Part shown: positions 44,133 to 54,386 of the stretch, piece by piece
Numbering within the stretch: the first letter of the stretch is position 1
Layout of the letters: each line of letters begins with the position of its first letter
NCBI GenBank assembly: GCA_963834715.1
Contig: CAWIDE010000030.1
Location: 1 to 64,000, forward strand
DNA: 64,000 bases
Direction of reading: 5' to 3'
From: CAVSUZ01 sp963834715
GTDB lineage: Bacteria > Pseudomonadota > Alphaproteobacteria > Acetobacterales > Acetobacteraceae
Notes under the pieces: generated by a model
What the model saw: only the letters and a program-made list of their open reading frames with translations
What the model was told of the DNA's origin: nothing
Databases searched by the model: none
Made by a program: the position numbers and the translations under genes

Positions 44133-45344
44133 TCAGTCGCAAACATCGGTCCGATGTCCACTGGTCCCTCCCTGTTCGTGAGGTTGCGTTACTAATTTAA
44201 GATTGTGAACTATCTTATCAATGTCGTGTTGAACCGCACTGCTTTCCCTTGAAAGAACCGACGAGGTCGGGTTCGACTGGACAACTAAACTCAGACCGGC
44301 ACCGCCTTGATCTACGATATACATCCCGTAAGTTTGGCTTGCTGACGCAAGTTTCTTGCCAAAATTGCTGAGCAGCCCGAGGGAGTTTAGATTCAAGGTG
44401 CTTGGCAAAGCCAGATGAGATCCAATTGGCAGGGTCCCGGCGTACTTCGAGCTGTTGCTGTCGAAGGCGGCCGCGGGGCTAACGTAGCCAGCTTTCAACA
44501 AGGACGGAGGAGCAGCAACCGCCAACGCATGTCTAATCTGGCCACTTATAACATCGAGGTCTCTAATCACTCCCGCATAGACTTCGATCATCGAAGCTGA
44601 GCGACCATTCTCGTAACCTTCACCCATCCCCCCAAGCGCCGGAGTGAAGCTGAACATCGAGGAGACGATAGGGCCACTCGAAAACCGAATGGCGGAATAC
44701 ATTTCCATCGCGGTGCCATTTGGCTGGATGACGACCATGTTTCCATCTGAACTCGGGGGCGGCACGGCATTCCTCGGGACGTGGATATAGACTGGGCCTT
44801 TCTGAACCCAAGCGTTGTAAAAAGCGGGCAGCCGATGTAAGCCTGCCTTAGTGGTAGAATATTGGTTGGCAGGAAATGGGTTTACTTCCGAGGACAAGTC
44901 TAGAATTCGCTGCTCGACTGATGGAGGGTTTCCCCATCTGCGGACGACCTTTTGTTTGACCAGGGTCCTGGTATGAGCGTTGAATAGAACCTGCTCCACT
45001 GGATCGCTGTTCCGAGCGTAGTAAATCGCTATATTGCCCCACGAGGGATTCCACGAGGTGAGGCCCGTCTCGAGCGCACCGATACCCGGCGCGGCCCGGT
45101 AACTTACACATGGCGATATGCTCGTGTTCCAGGGGCTCGCCTTGGAAAAAAAGTTATGGCTCTCCAGAAACGCCCCCCATTCCTCCCGAGAGCCCGATAG
45201 TTGTGTCGTTGGCGAGCTAGCCTCTAACGGACGATCTCCGATTATCGGGAGAAAGCAGAACACCAGTTCCCAAGCAAAAAGCCAGACCACAATTACTGAC
45301 GCTTTCCACCCCACGAGATCCGACTGTTTTGCTGGTTTTCGCAT
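44133..45344 (-). CDS. Exported or membrane-anchored hypothetical protein of the EPS locus
   Basis: The ~403-residue protein starts MRKPAKQSDLVGWKASVIVV with one membrane segment, then a periplasmic part: NFFSKASPWNTSISP, NGTAMEMYSAIRFSSG, ASMIEVYAGVIRDLDVISGQ, IRHALAVAAPPSLL and QTYGMYIVDQGGAGLSLVVQ. The G-x-I-x-HAL-x-(4)-P and YGMYIVD signatures recur in secreted proteins of unknown function. An enzyme or lectin acting on exported polysaccharide is plausible. A broken paralog lies at 42306-43051. I chose the ATG 14 codons into the longest frame because a purine-rich site precedes it. Confidence 0.6.
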   Translation of the reverse strand: MRKPAKQSDLVGWKASVIVVWLFAWELVFCFLPIIGDRPLEASSPTTQLSGSREEWGAFLESHNFFSKASPWNTSISPCVSYRAAPGIGALETGLTSWNPSWGNIAIYYARNSDPVEQVLFNAHTRTLVKQKVVRRWGNPPSVEQRILDLSSEVNPFPANQYSTTKAGLHRLPAFYNAWVQKGPVYIHVPRNAVPPPSSDGNMVVIQPNGTAMEMYSAIRFSSGPIVSSMFSFTPALGGMGEGYENGRSASMIEVYAGVIRDLDVISGQIRHALAVAAPPSLLKAGYVSPAAAFDSNSSKYAGTLPIGSHLALPSTLNLNSLGLLSNFGKKLASASQTYGMYIVDQGGAGLSLVVQSNPTSSVLSRESSAVQHDIDKIVHNLKLVTQPHEQGGTSGHRTDVCD

Positions 45345-45408
45345 CGGCTCCTTTTCTCTACCGGCTCCTTCTCTCAAGTGTAGCATTCAGTGACGTGCGC
45401 CTGTTGGA

Positions 45409-46722
45409 TCATGCGGAACCGGCCCGAGCAGTTCGCGCTACCCCGTGCGGGTCATAGAAGCTGGCGTCAAGAATGGTGCTGTAGCCCCCGAGCACGCCTC
45501 CTAGAAAGACAAAAACGCTAATCAACGAAGGCACGAAGGCAGTGACATTCTCGCCATACGACATCACGCCAAGCGCAGCAACGATGCAGGCGGCGGCCAG
45601 CCCTGCAGCGCCCACGGTCTGCAGCCGACGCCACGACAGAAAGGCCATCTCCAGATAGGCTGCAACTACCAATCCGAAGGTTACTACACCACCAGTGTAG
45701 AGCGTTCCGTACACCGTCGAATGGGATCCAAGCGGAAGCTTGAGCCATTGGGCCAGGTAGCCGCTGTACCAGCCGAACCCCCATATCGGCGACTTCAGGA
45801 AAGCGCGCCAACTCTCGGCGTCTACCAGCATTCGCGCCGCCGTGGAGCCAGCACGTGCATTCTGTAGCTGGATATAGAAGTCGTGGATCATGGTTATCGG
45901 ATCACAGCCCATGAGTATTGCAAAATTGCAGAGGACCGCCGCCAGGACAAGAGCTGCCACCTTAAATCCGAGCCGAAGTCGCCAGAAGCCGCAGATCATC
46001 AGGACCAGAGCTGTGGCAACAAAGGCGGCGCGGCTGTAGCTAAGCACGAGGCCCACCGCGGACCCGACTAGCGCAACCCGCCGCCATGCGCAATTGCGCT
46101 CCAGGCTGGCGATAATCCCGAGAACGAGGGCACCGAAGCCAAGGACCGTTGCGTACGGAAAGAAAAGGCACAGGCGGACTTCGGATTCGTCTATAAAGTC
46201 CTCGTGGTTAAAGAATTTTATCGTAAACCACTGTTCTCGGAGTGGTGACTCATGTAGGAACATGCCCACGGGTGACAGGAAGAAAAACTGTTTGTGCCCG
46301 CCGACCGAAATCAGAAGGGCAACGACAGACAGCGCAAGGATCCACACGCACTGAATGGACGCGGCACGCACCATCTGTGGCCCCGCAAGCCTCGCCTCTG
46401 CCCCAACTGCCAGGCAAGCCCCTAGAAAGATCCAGCCGACAACCGAAAATGACGTCATCGCGTGCAGCATCCACGCCATACTCTGTCCCTGCTCCGCCCG
46501 GTTGATCATCGCGGAGAGAGCCTGAGCCACCCCGGCCGCGAACCACAGGCCTGTCAATGTCAGGCCCGCGCGACTCTGCGGCAGGCTTTGGAGAAACAGG
46601 ACCCAGACAATTACGAAACCCAGCGGAAGCAGCAATCCGGTGAGCCACCAAACAGGCATCAGCGCGCTAAACCAGAATATCAGATCACCGGCGATGCGGT
46701 CGGCTGGCCGTCGATACGCCAT
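45409..46722 (-). CDS. Wzy/O-antigen polymerase-like membrane protein
   Basis: The 437-residue polytopic protein has about eleven membrane segments, the LSYSRAAFVATALVLM motif seen in O-antigen polymerases and ligases, and a large periplasmic loop (GFGWYSGYLAQWLKLPLGSH). It probably polymerises lipid-linked repeat units in the periplasm. Its start overlaps the stop of the GT2 gene. Confidence 0.8.
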   Translation of the reverse strand: MAYRRPADRIAGDLIFWFSALMPVWWLTGLLLPLGFVIVWVLFLQSLPQSRAGLTLTGLWFAAGVAQALSAMINRAEQGQSMAWMLHAMTSFSVVGWIFLGACLAVGAEARLAGPQMVRAASIQCVWILALSVVALLISVGGHKQFFFLSPVGMFLHESPLREQWFTIKFFNHEDFIDESEVRLCLFFPYATVLGFGALVLGIIASLERNCAWRRVALVGSAVGLVLSYSRAAFVATALVLMICGFWRLRLGFKVAALVLAAVLCNFAILMGCDPITMIHDFYIQLQNARAGSTAARMLVDAESWRAFLKSPIWGFGWYSGYLAQWLKLPLGSHSTVYGTLYTGGVVTFGLVVAAYLEMAFLSWRRLQTVGAAGLAAACIVAALGVMSYGENVTAFVPSLISVFVFLGGVLGGYSTILDASFYDPHGVARTARAGSA

Positions 46723-47690
46723 TATCGTGGTCTTGCCACCAGTTCCTGGCAGGCCACGACCAGCCGGCGTACGAAATCATATGGCAGATGGGCGAGCGAG
46801 CTCGGCACGCATGAGCTGGCTATGACCAGGCAGGCTGTCCCCACAGCACGAATATCGAATAGAAGCAGGGGAGAAAGCGCGAAAGCCTGGCTCAGGTGTT
46901 TCCGCGCCGGCGCGAGCTGCCGCCCGGCTAATGCCTTCCGGCTCGCAATCCGGTAGCACTCCGCCCTGCACTGGCGAAGGATCCTCGGGGAGGCACTGGG
47001 GACATGGGCGGCGATCAGCTCGATCGCCCGTTCTGCGTTGCGAAGGAACTGTGCAAAATCCCCGGTGAGACTGCCAGATCGGACGCGATACAGGGCAAGT
47101 CGGACCGGAACCGAACGCAACCGGAAGGAAGTCTTGGCCAGGATGCGAACACAGAGCTCGTAATCCTCGCAGCTTCTTAGCTCCTCATTAAACATTCCGG
47201 CCTGCTGCAGGCAGTCGCGTCTAAGAATTATGTGGCTGTTTGCGCAGTTCCGGCGCAGCATCTGCCGCAAAGATGGCTCCCGAGGACCGGTAAAAAGCGG
47301 TCCACCCGCCGGACGCCCAGCCTCGTTGATATAACGATACCCGCTATAGACGCCCCCTAAGCCGGGATCGTCTTCTATCTCGGCGATCAACCGCGCCGAC
47401 AATGACGGCAGCCATACGTCGTCGCCATCAAGAAAGCCGATGTATCTTCCGGATGCATGCCTGATCCCGGTATTTCGTGCGCCCGCCAAGCCCCAATTCG
47501 ACTGGACGATCAGCCGCACTCGCGGATCCCGGATCGCCTCCACACGGCTCCTGGTTGCATCGGTGCTGCCATCATCGACGACAATCACCTCGGCGTCTAC
47601 ACTGCTCTGTCGCAAAGCAGACCGCACTGCGGCCTCGATGAACACCTCGACATTGTACGCCGGAATCACGATGCTCAGAGCAGGTGCCAT
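46722..47690 (-). CDS. GT2 family glycosyltransferase
   Basis: The 322-residue GT-A enzyme starts MAPALSIVIPAYNVEVFIEA and has VIVVDDGSTDATRS, GARNTGIRHASGRYIGFLDG with DDVW (nucleotide-sugar and metal binding), and CEDYELCVRI as the catalytic-base region. It adds a sugar to the lipid-linked EPS unit in the cytosol. I chose the ATG at 47690, 20 bp after the upstream gene; the longer frame runs into that gene. Confidence 0.9.
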   Translation of the reverse strand: MAPALSIVIPAYNVEVFIEAAVRSALRQSSVDAEVIVVDDGSTDATRSRVEAIRDPRVRLIVQSNWGLAGARNTGIRHASGRYIGFLDGDDVWLPSLSARLIAEIEDDPGLGGVYSGYRYINEAGRPAGGPLFTGPREPSLRQMLRRNCANSHIILRRDCLQQAGMFNEELRSCEDYELCVRILAKTSFRLRSVPVRLALYRVRSGSLTGDFAQFLRNAERAIELIAAHVPSASPRILRQCRAECYRIASRKALAGRQLAPARKHLSQAFALSPLLLFDIRAVGTACLVIASSCVPSSLAHLPYDFVRRLVVACQELVARPR

Positions 47691-47709
47691 AGCTTCTGCC
47701 AATCCATGG

Positions 47710-48858
47710 TTAAGCGGCGAGCTGTAGAGTCTTCCGAGTACCGTTACGGCGGCGGGCGATTGCCCGGGCGTAGATCTCCTCGTGCTGAGCCGCAACTTCC
47801 TCCCAGGACGGGTATTGATGCCGCGCGTCAGCAACCCGGTCCTCCATCTCCCGTATCAGACGCGGCTGATTAATCAGACGGGAGAGCTCCTCCTGAAGAC
47901 TGACGCTGTCGCCGACGCGGAACGTAAAACCATTGTTGTCGAGAACGGTCACATTCTCTTCGATGTCGCTCACCAGGCATGCTCGTCCTCGCCCCAATGC
48001 CTCCAGCAGCGCAACCGACTGGCCCTCCACGAAGGAAGGCAACACAAACAATGACGTGTAGCAGAAGAACTCCTCGAGATCCTGGCCCTCGAGGTGGCCG
48101 GTGAAGACCACATGGCTCGGGCGGGCCTTTGAGCGGAGCTGCTCGGCATACGGATCACCCGGCCTGCCAGCCCCCGCCACGGCCAGAACTTTATCCGACT
48201 GTACGGCGCTCCAGGCATCGATCAGGAGATGACAACCCTTCTCCGGGACCAGCCGGGCTGCGAATGCAACATATCCGTAAGGCCGCAGGCCGAAACGCTC
48301 CAGCCGCCCGGACCAGGCAGGCGATGGCTTCACGATTATGCCGTTGGGCACGTAGCCCACATCACGATCATAGGTCTCGGCGAGATACCGCTGGATCCCG
48401 CGCGAGAGCGCGATGATTACGTCAGCGCGGCTCACGCCAATTCGTTCGGCCCGGCGAATGGCGTGCTGCGCTACCGCATTCCACTTCGACCGTTTCCAGT
48501 CGAGACCGCAGACCGTCACGGCGCTCGGAACACCACAGGCATCTGCAAGTGGCACGAAAATTCCCGGTGCTTCGTGCGTAAAATGCACCAACTCGAAGCC
48601 ACGGCGCAAAGCGCGTATAACCGCAATCGCGGTCGAGGAGAGCGTCGTGGTATGCTTGCCACGGAAAACCGGTACCTGAACGGACTCGACGCCACTCCAG
48701 CAGCTTGGCAGAGCTGGCTGTCCCGAAGTTGGTAGCGGCGAAAATACCACAACCTGGTGACCGCGCCGCGCAAGCAGGGGCAGCATCGACTCGAGCGCCC
48801 GCTCGATACCTCCATAGTGCGACAGCGGGTGCCGTGATCCAACATAGGCTATGTGCAT
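47710..48858 (-). CDS. GT4 family glycosyltransferase
   Basis: The ~382-residue GT-B enzyme starts MHIAYVGSRHPLSHYGGIER and has the C-terminal GT4 signature (AARLVPEKGCHLLIDAW, FVLPSFVEGQSVALLEALG, the E-x7-E motif). It probably adds a sugar to the growing repeat unit. An alternative start six codons upstream is less likely. Confidence 0.9.
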   Translation of the reverse strand: MHIAYVGSRHPLSHYGGIERALESMLPLLARRGHQVVVFSPLPTSGQPALPSCWSGVESVQVPVFRGKHTTTLSSTAIAVIRALRRGFELVHFTHEAPGIFVPLADACGVPSAVTVCGLDWKRSKWNAVAQHAIRRAERIGVSRADVIIALSRGIQRYLAETYDRDVGYVPNGIIVKPSPAWSGRLERFGLRPYGYVAFAARLVPEKGCHLLIDAWSAVQSDKVLAVAGAGRPGDPYAEQLRSKARPSHVVFTGHLEGQDLEEFFCYTSLFVLPSFVEGQSVALLEALGRGRACLVSDIEENVTVLDNNGFTFRVGDSVSLQEELSRLINQPRLIREMEDRVADARHQYPSWEEVAAQHEEIYARAIARRRNGTRKTLQLAA

Positions 48859-48917
48859 TGTATCCGATCTCCCCACATATGCGAGACGGCACGCCAGGGC
48901 AGCTGCGAGTTCGCTTA

Positions 48918-51164
48918 CTAGTTGATGCGAGCGACCGATCTGCGTCCGATGTGATACGATCGTTCCAGGTAGTTGACACTGTAGTTCTCGACATCCGCGT
49001 CGCGGAACGAGGCCGGATTGGCACGCGACAACATGAAGCCGATCGCACTTTTTCCGTGACTAGTAACCAGCCGAGCCGCAGCTTTGGCGATCAGCCGCGC
49101 AGGCACCCGCTGCTGCTGAACCACCATCAGTGCGAGATCGCAATGCGGAGCGAACGCAAGCGCATCGGGCGAGGCAAGGATCGGCGGCGTGTCAATCAGC
49201 ACGACTTCATATTGTGATCGTGCGACCTCGAGCGTGGCGACAAAAGCGGAGCTGTCATATGCTGGAATTTCACCCGTCCACCCCGCGGCAAGGACGGCAA
49301 CACCGGTTTTCTGATTCAGAGTGACCGCATTTTGCAGTGACCGGCGTCCCGCAATGACTTCGTCCAGACCCGGTGCATCCTCGCGTGCATTGAGCCATAC
49401 GCTGCTCGCCTGGCAGCGTCGGTCAACATCAATCAAAAGGCACGACTTACCGGATTCCGCGAACACTCGGGCGAGCCACACGGCCGTGGTGGACTTACCT
49501 TCTCCGGATACAGCTGAGCTGATTACGATGACGGGTCGCTGACGGCCTGCGAGAGCGCACAACGACGCGGCAAGCACTAGCAGTGCATCGCGCAGCAACC
49601 GCGGCATCGGGGAAATCATCGCAACAGAACGGCGCTTACCCGTTCGGCTGTGGACGTTCGGAAGCCATCCAAGTCCGGGAATACCCAGCAGCCGTTCCCC
49701 TGCGTCGAGCGACCGGACCCCCTGCTGCCGGCATTCGATGAACAGCGCCAGGGACGAAGAAATCAGCAGTCCGCCCGCCGCACCGATAGGCAGCAATAAA
49801 CTCAAATTGGGAAAATACGGCCGTGCTGGAATGAATGCAGGCGATACGACATGGATATCGGGACGCTGAAGCCCGTCCATGGTGCGGATCTCTTCGGCCT
49901 TCTGAACGACCTCGTCGAACACTGCTCGGTTCGCCGTCGCCTCCCGGGTCAGGACTTCCGCCTGCGCATATGCCGCCTCATGCTCGGCGGCCTGCTTGGT
50001 CATGGCGGCGATTTCGGCCCTTACCGAGGCGACACGTGCATTGGCCGCTTCCGCATCATGTCGCAATCCGCTCACGATCCGGCTCATTTCTTCTTTAAGC
50101 TGGGCGCGCACTGCGGCGAGCTCCGATGTATCCAGCATTGCCAGCAGTCGATTGCCCGTTGTCTCTGTCTTGGTAAGTGCGAGCTGAACCGCCGCTTCCT
50201 CCTGCCGCAGGTATTGGATCGTCTTAGAATCAAGAACGGGCGAGAGTTGCGCGGCGCCACCAAGTTTTTCGGTCCGCTCCGCCTCGTTCAGGCGGCTGTA
50301 GGCGGTGAGCTGGTCCGCGATCGCAAAGACCAGCTGCTTGTTGAGATCCGACAACTGCTGTTGTGTGAAAGCTGGAGTTTGCTCTGTTCCAAGATGGTGC
50401 TTCTGCTTAAACTGCGCCAGCGCGGTTTCGGATTCCTCCGCTTTGTGGCGAAGATAGGCGATGCGCCCGGAAAGCCACTCGCCGGCATCACGCAGCATCG
50501 CGATTTTGGCTTTAATCTGCTGCTCCACGTAGGCGTGGGCCGTCACGTTCGCTACTGCCGCCGCTACGGCTGGATCTTCGCTGCGATAGCCGATCCAGAG
50601 GCTGGTTCCCCGCTGATCGTAAGACACGTCAAGGTGGCTCTCGAATATCTCAACGGCCTTGTCGCGCTGAAGCCTTTGCTGTTCGTCCGGACTTGCGGGC
50701 TGGTTAACCAGGTTCGCCACCCAGCCAGGCACTACGGAAGCCACATAAGTCGTGAGCCTCTTGACCCACGAATGCTCGGCCTGACGGAATTCTGGGCTGT
50801 TTTTCAGGCGTATCGACTTGATGACGTCAAGGGCGATCACCGGAGTGCGGATCATATCCTCCTGGGACTGCATTACACCGCCATCGAGGGAGGCCGGGAT
50901 CCCGCGTACCTCGACCCCGCCTGCAGCAGTCCCCTGCATCCCTTCGTCGGTCTGCAGGAGCACCTCCGCCTTGTATACTTTCGGCAACGCAACGGCGGCT
51001 ATAAAGTTCAGCGCTATAACACCTGTGGTGATCCCCACAATAAGCCACTTGCGACGGTAGAATGCCCGCAACACGTCCAACCCCGAGAGCGGCAATGAGG
51101 CGGGGAAATTCAATGCCGGTTTTGGCGGCACACCGGTTAGATCAGGCTCATACAAAACAGACAT
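48918..51164 (-). CDS. Wzc-like polysaccharide co-polymerase with BY-kinase domain
   Basis: The 748-residue protein has a Wzz domain between two membrane helices (about 41-60 and 453-475) with long coiled coils in the periplasm. A cytosolic P-loop domain follows: Walker A AVSGEGKSTT (551-560), Walker A' LLIDVDRR and Walker B EVVLIDTPP. The end has only a few tyrosines (ENYSVNYLERSY), fewer than classic Wzc clusters. It controls chain length and export of the EPS, with autophosphorylation likely cycling assembly. Confidence 0.9.
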   Translation of the reverse strand: MSVLYEPDLTGVPPKPALNFPASLPLSGLDVLRAFYRRKWLIVGITTGVIALNFIAAVALPKVYKAEVLLQTDEGMQGTAAGGVEVRGIPASLDGGVMQSQEDMIRTPVIALDVIKSIRLKNSPEFRQAEHSWVKRLTTYVASVVPGWVANLVNQPASPDEQQRLQRDKAVEIFESHLDVSYDQRGTSLWIGYRSEDPAVAAAVANVTAHAYVEQQIKAKIAMLRDAGEWLSGRIAYLRHKAEESETALAQFKQKHHLGTEQTPAFTQQQLSDLNKQLVFAIADQLTAYSRLNEAERTEKLGGAAQLSPVLDSKTIQYLRQEEAAVQLALTKTETTGNRLLAMLDTSELAAVRAQLKEEMSRIVSGLRHDAEAANARVASVRAEIAAMTKQAAEHEAAYAQAEVLTREATANRAVFDEVVQKAEEIRTMDGLQRPDIHVVSPAFIPARPYFPNLSLLLPIGAAGGLLISSSLALFIECRQQGVRSLDAGERLLGIPGLGWLPNVHSRTGKRRSVAMISPMPRLLRDALLVLAASLCALAGRQRPVIVISSAVSGEGKSTTAVWLARVFAESGKSCLLIDVDRRCQASSVWLNAREDAPGLDEVIAGRRSLQNAVTLNQKTGVAVLAAGWTGEIPAYDSSAFVATLEVARSQYEVVLIDTPPILASPDALAFAPHCDLALMVVQQQRVPARLIAKAAARLVTSHGKSAIGFMLSRANPASFRDADVENYSVNYLERSYHIGRRSVARIN

Positions 51165-51404
51165 CGCTTACGCTTCGCTTCTCCCCAAGGGAGCTCGTTT
51201 GGACTGTTCCCGGTGACGGGTGTCTCATGCGCGCATTTGACGACAGGCTACGCTAAGCCGCCAGTCGTTCCTTAGAGTAGGGCTATCTGCTCACCTTTAG
51301 AGCCAGAGGACCGACGCATTCGGATGGTGAGTCAATCCAAAAAGGGGGTAAGCACGATGCCGACGTAGCGTTTTCCCGTACCCCAAAGGGGGCTGCGGAA
51401 TGCC

Positions 51405-54348
51405 TCATCTCATCAACACCCGGAAAGCTCTGGTGGTGAGCAACTCTCGCGCCAGATGGACACTCCCGGGGCGGTCCGCCGCCTTGAGCAGGCTGAGAAA
51501 CAGGTCGCTGCACCCCGAGCGCCAGGCCGCGGCGTCGCACCTGTCGCAGCGAGATTCCTCCGGATGCACCAGCATCCGGGCGATCTCGAGAAGCCCGCGC
51601 TGGTAGGATTGCCGGACGATGCTGCAGCCCAGCAGTCTTGCCTCGCGCTTGCAGTGGATGTGACCCGGGGCAAAACTGTGTGTCGCATCGCGAAACATGG
51701 GCAGATCTGTATCGGAGTCCCCAACTGCGATAATTTCCGCCTTGGGGGTAAGTACAAAGTCTCGCAGTGCTGCAAGGCCGGTCCCTTTATCGTGCTTTGC
51801 TGCCGTGATCGTGGTATCGATTGATGTGTGGTGGAAGCTCAAGCGCTCCAGGCCGAGTTCCGCCATGCAATGGTGGACTGCCAGCGTCGAAAGCGGCGAT
51901 GAACCGAAAATGCCGCTGCATCCTGGCAGGAGAGCTTGTTCCAGTGCCCCTCGGAGGCCTTTCGGTTTTTCAGCATACGTAAACGCTCGGACGGAGTACC
52001 TATATCGGGGATCCAGAAACACTCCAGGCAAGCTTCTCAGATAGGTCCGCAGTGCTTCCAGTTGCCGTATCTCCTCACGATCGAGCAGGATACGCTCCCG
52101 CTGGGTTATCGCGTCCCATAGATAGGCACCTAGCTCCGCCACGCCGCCTGCCAGAGCATAGGCCTGACAATATTCGCGGACTTCGCTGGCAGAACGGGCG
52201 GTGTTGAGCGCCACTGAAAATCCGTGTTGGCGAAGCAATGACAAGGCTTCAATTCCGGCCGCCGTCGTGCAGGGAAACCCAAAAATGCGTCGGTCGATCA
52301 CTCCATCGACATCCAGAACCACCAACCGCTGCGCCCACTCGGTGGTCAATGATCCCCGACACTGCCGGCCACAGTATCGTGCGCCCTGCACAGTCAAAAA
52401 GTTCCAGGCGCGCAGGAACTGCTGATGATAAAGCGCCTGCACTTCCGCCGTCTGAGCCTTGCCGAGCAGATATCCGCGGGCCGACTGCATGGCCCAGAAC
52501 CCAGCTAGCAGCTTGCTCGTGTACAAACGCTGTTCGACCCCTTCATCGCCGGTCTTCTCTACATATAACCGAATTAATTCCGCCTCCTCCTGTTCTGAGA
52601 GGTCCAGGCTCAGGATCGTACAGGCCAGGTCATAAGCCGGATCAACGACATTGACCTCATTTTTTCCCATTCCGTGATGTTCGAAATCTACCTTGAGAAA
52701 ACCTCTGGGGCCTGAAATCCACTTCTGCCGTTCCATCCTGCCGTCGATCGCCGTTGGGAACTGACAGGACAGACTCGCCAGGATTTGCTCCAGGCCGGGG
52801 CGGGCCAGGGAACATATCACAGACGGGCCATAAACTCTGCTGAGACACTCCGCGAGTAACCTTAATCCATTTTCGTGCCCCGCCAGGCGCCGACGCCGCC
52901 CATTCGGGGTAGGCCGAAGGCTGAGGCGGCATACCCGGTCGGCCACATACCTCGTCGCCGCATCTAGCAGTTTGGCACGCGCGTCGTCTCGTTCGGTGGT
53001 GAACGCCGGTTGCTGAACCCACTCCAGATACAGCATGCCATCGCGCAGGCCGAGCACGGGCGGCAGATGCCCGGCAAGTTTGGCAGCACTCAGAGCCGCG
53101 TGGTACGCGAGCCATCCGCAACCGACACTCTTGACTAGTGCACTGCGGTACTCCGTCTCGCCGCCCTCAATCCGCAGTTTCACGGCGTAAGCCCGCTTGA
53201 GTCGGCTGCTGCGATAACCGGCATAGCGAGTCTCCAATGTAGCGTTGATCTCATCCGTCTGCGCTGTCCGTGCCACCTGGATGGATTCGTAACCCCGGGC
53301 GCGGTAATACTCAGCGATACGTTCCGCTACTGCCTCCGACTCCAACAACCGATGCTTCTGCCATTCCTGAGACTCCAGCCGTATGGCAAAACAACTGTTA
53401 AGCGGCCCGAGCCCCTTCTTATTCGCGGGGTGCACCGGTAGCAGGACCCGCAGCTTGTCAGCAGCGAAGCCGGCGCGACGCGCAGCCTCCAGTCCCGCGA
53501 GCAACGTCCTGCCGGTATGCGGCGAGTCGTCCAGTAGCACAGCCGTGAAGCCCGCCCGCGCGCAGGATCGTAGCACCTGCAATTCACGACGCCCTGGCCC
53601 CTTGTCGGGCTGGATAGTCAACTGCACCACCGTTTGGAAACCTTCGGAACGTAACAGGGCGAGCAAAAGTGGGGCAAAGTAGGAGCCCGATGTCCGGAGA
53701 CCCAACAACAGCAAAGGCTCCCCCTGGTCCCGGCATTGCGCGATAAAGCGCCGGCCCAGAACCAGGATATCGTCCGGGGTCAGATCGAGCCGGCGGAAAG
53801 GGGACGGCAGCTTGGTGCATTTCCCACGGATCCCCTCCGGAATCGGATCCTCCAGTACCGCCGCAAGTTCCGCCGCATATCGGCCACGGATCTCGCGGTC
53901 GCACCTGCACATCGCCCATTCCAGCAAAGGCACTAGCCCTGCCTCCAAGCGCTCCATCCAGACCCGGGTCTCGTTGATGGATTTCCTGGATCGGGCGAGC
54001 GACAGGTGCTCTACGACGCGCTTGGCGGTGCTGACCAGTTTCCGCGAGGTCAGCTGAACTGGCAGACGAAGCGCAGGTCCCCGTACAGACCTCCTCGCAT
54101 ACATTCAGCACTGAACAGCTGAGCAGATAGACGTTCGTTACGATCTCGCGTTCCTGCCAGTTTGCTTGGTATTCCGTCAGCCGGGTGAGTTCCTGCCAAA
54201 GCCGCGCGACGCCCTCTCGAACCGTTATGTGTGGATCCAGGCACCACTCGTATTTGCCATAGAATTCCATCTCCTCAGGAAGAAGTGTCAGCTGTTGCCA
54301 CGGGCTTGCTATTTCGGCGGGATCCAGGATGCTGTCAGATGCGAACAC
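51405..54348 (-). CDS. Three-domain protein: phosphoribosyltransferase-like, APH-kinase-like and HAD hydrolase
   Basis: The long frame (from 54104) encodes 899 residues. About 105-240 is a type I PRTase fold with LLLLGLRTSGSYFAPLLLAL and a PRPP loop AVLLDDSPHTGRT. About 300-540 resembles aminoglycoside-phosphotransferase kinases (AYAVKLRIEGG, FLKVDFEHHGMGKNEV, VDPAYDLACTIL), but the HGD catalytic loop is replaced by IDGRMERQKW. About 593-840 is a HAD phosphatase (LVVLDVDGVIDRR, AVGDSDTDLPMF). A further 80 residues lie upstream in another frame, opened by a GTG at 54348 after AAGGAAAG (VFASDSILDPAEIASPW). One indel near 54095, or recoding, would join them. I know no named enzyme with this order. 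The Cys-rich tail (CDRCDAAAWRSGC) may bind metal. It may make or remove a ribosyl- or sugar-phosphate group for the EPS; that is inference. Confidence 0.75.
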
Positions 54349-54386
54349 TGGAACTTTCCTTACGAGTTGTCTCTAGCGCGACGCTT

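Noticed and set aside
49851..51098. 415-codon plus-strand frame
   Set aside because: Antisense of the Wzc-like gene; its composition mirrors the real gene.
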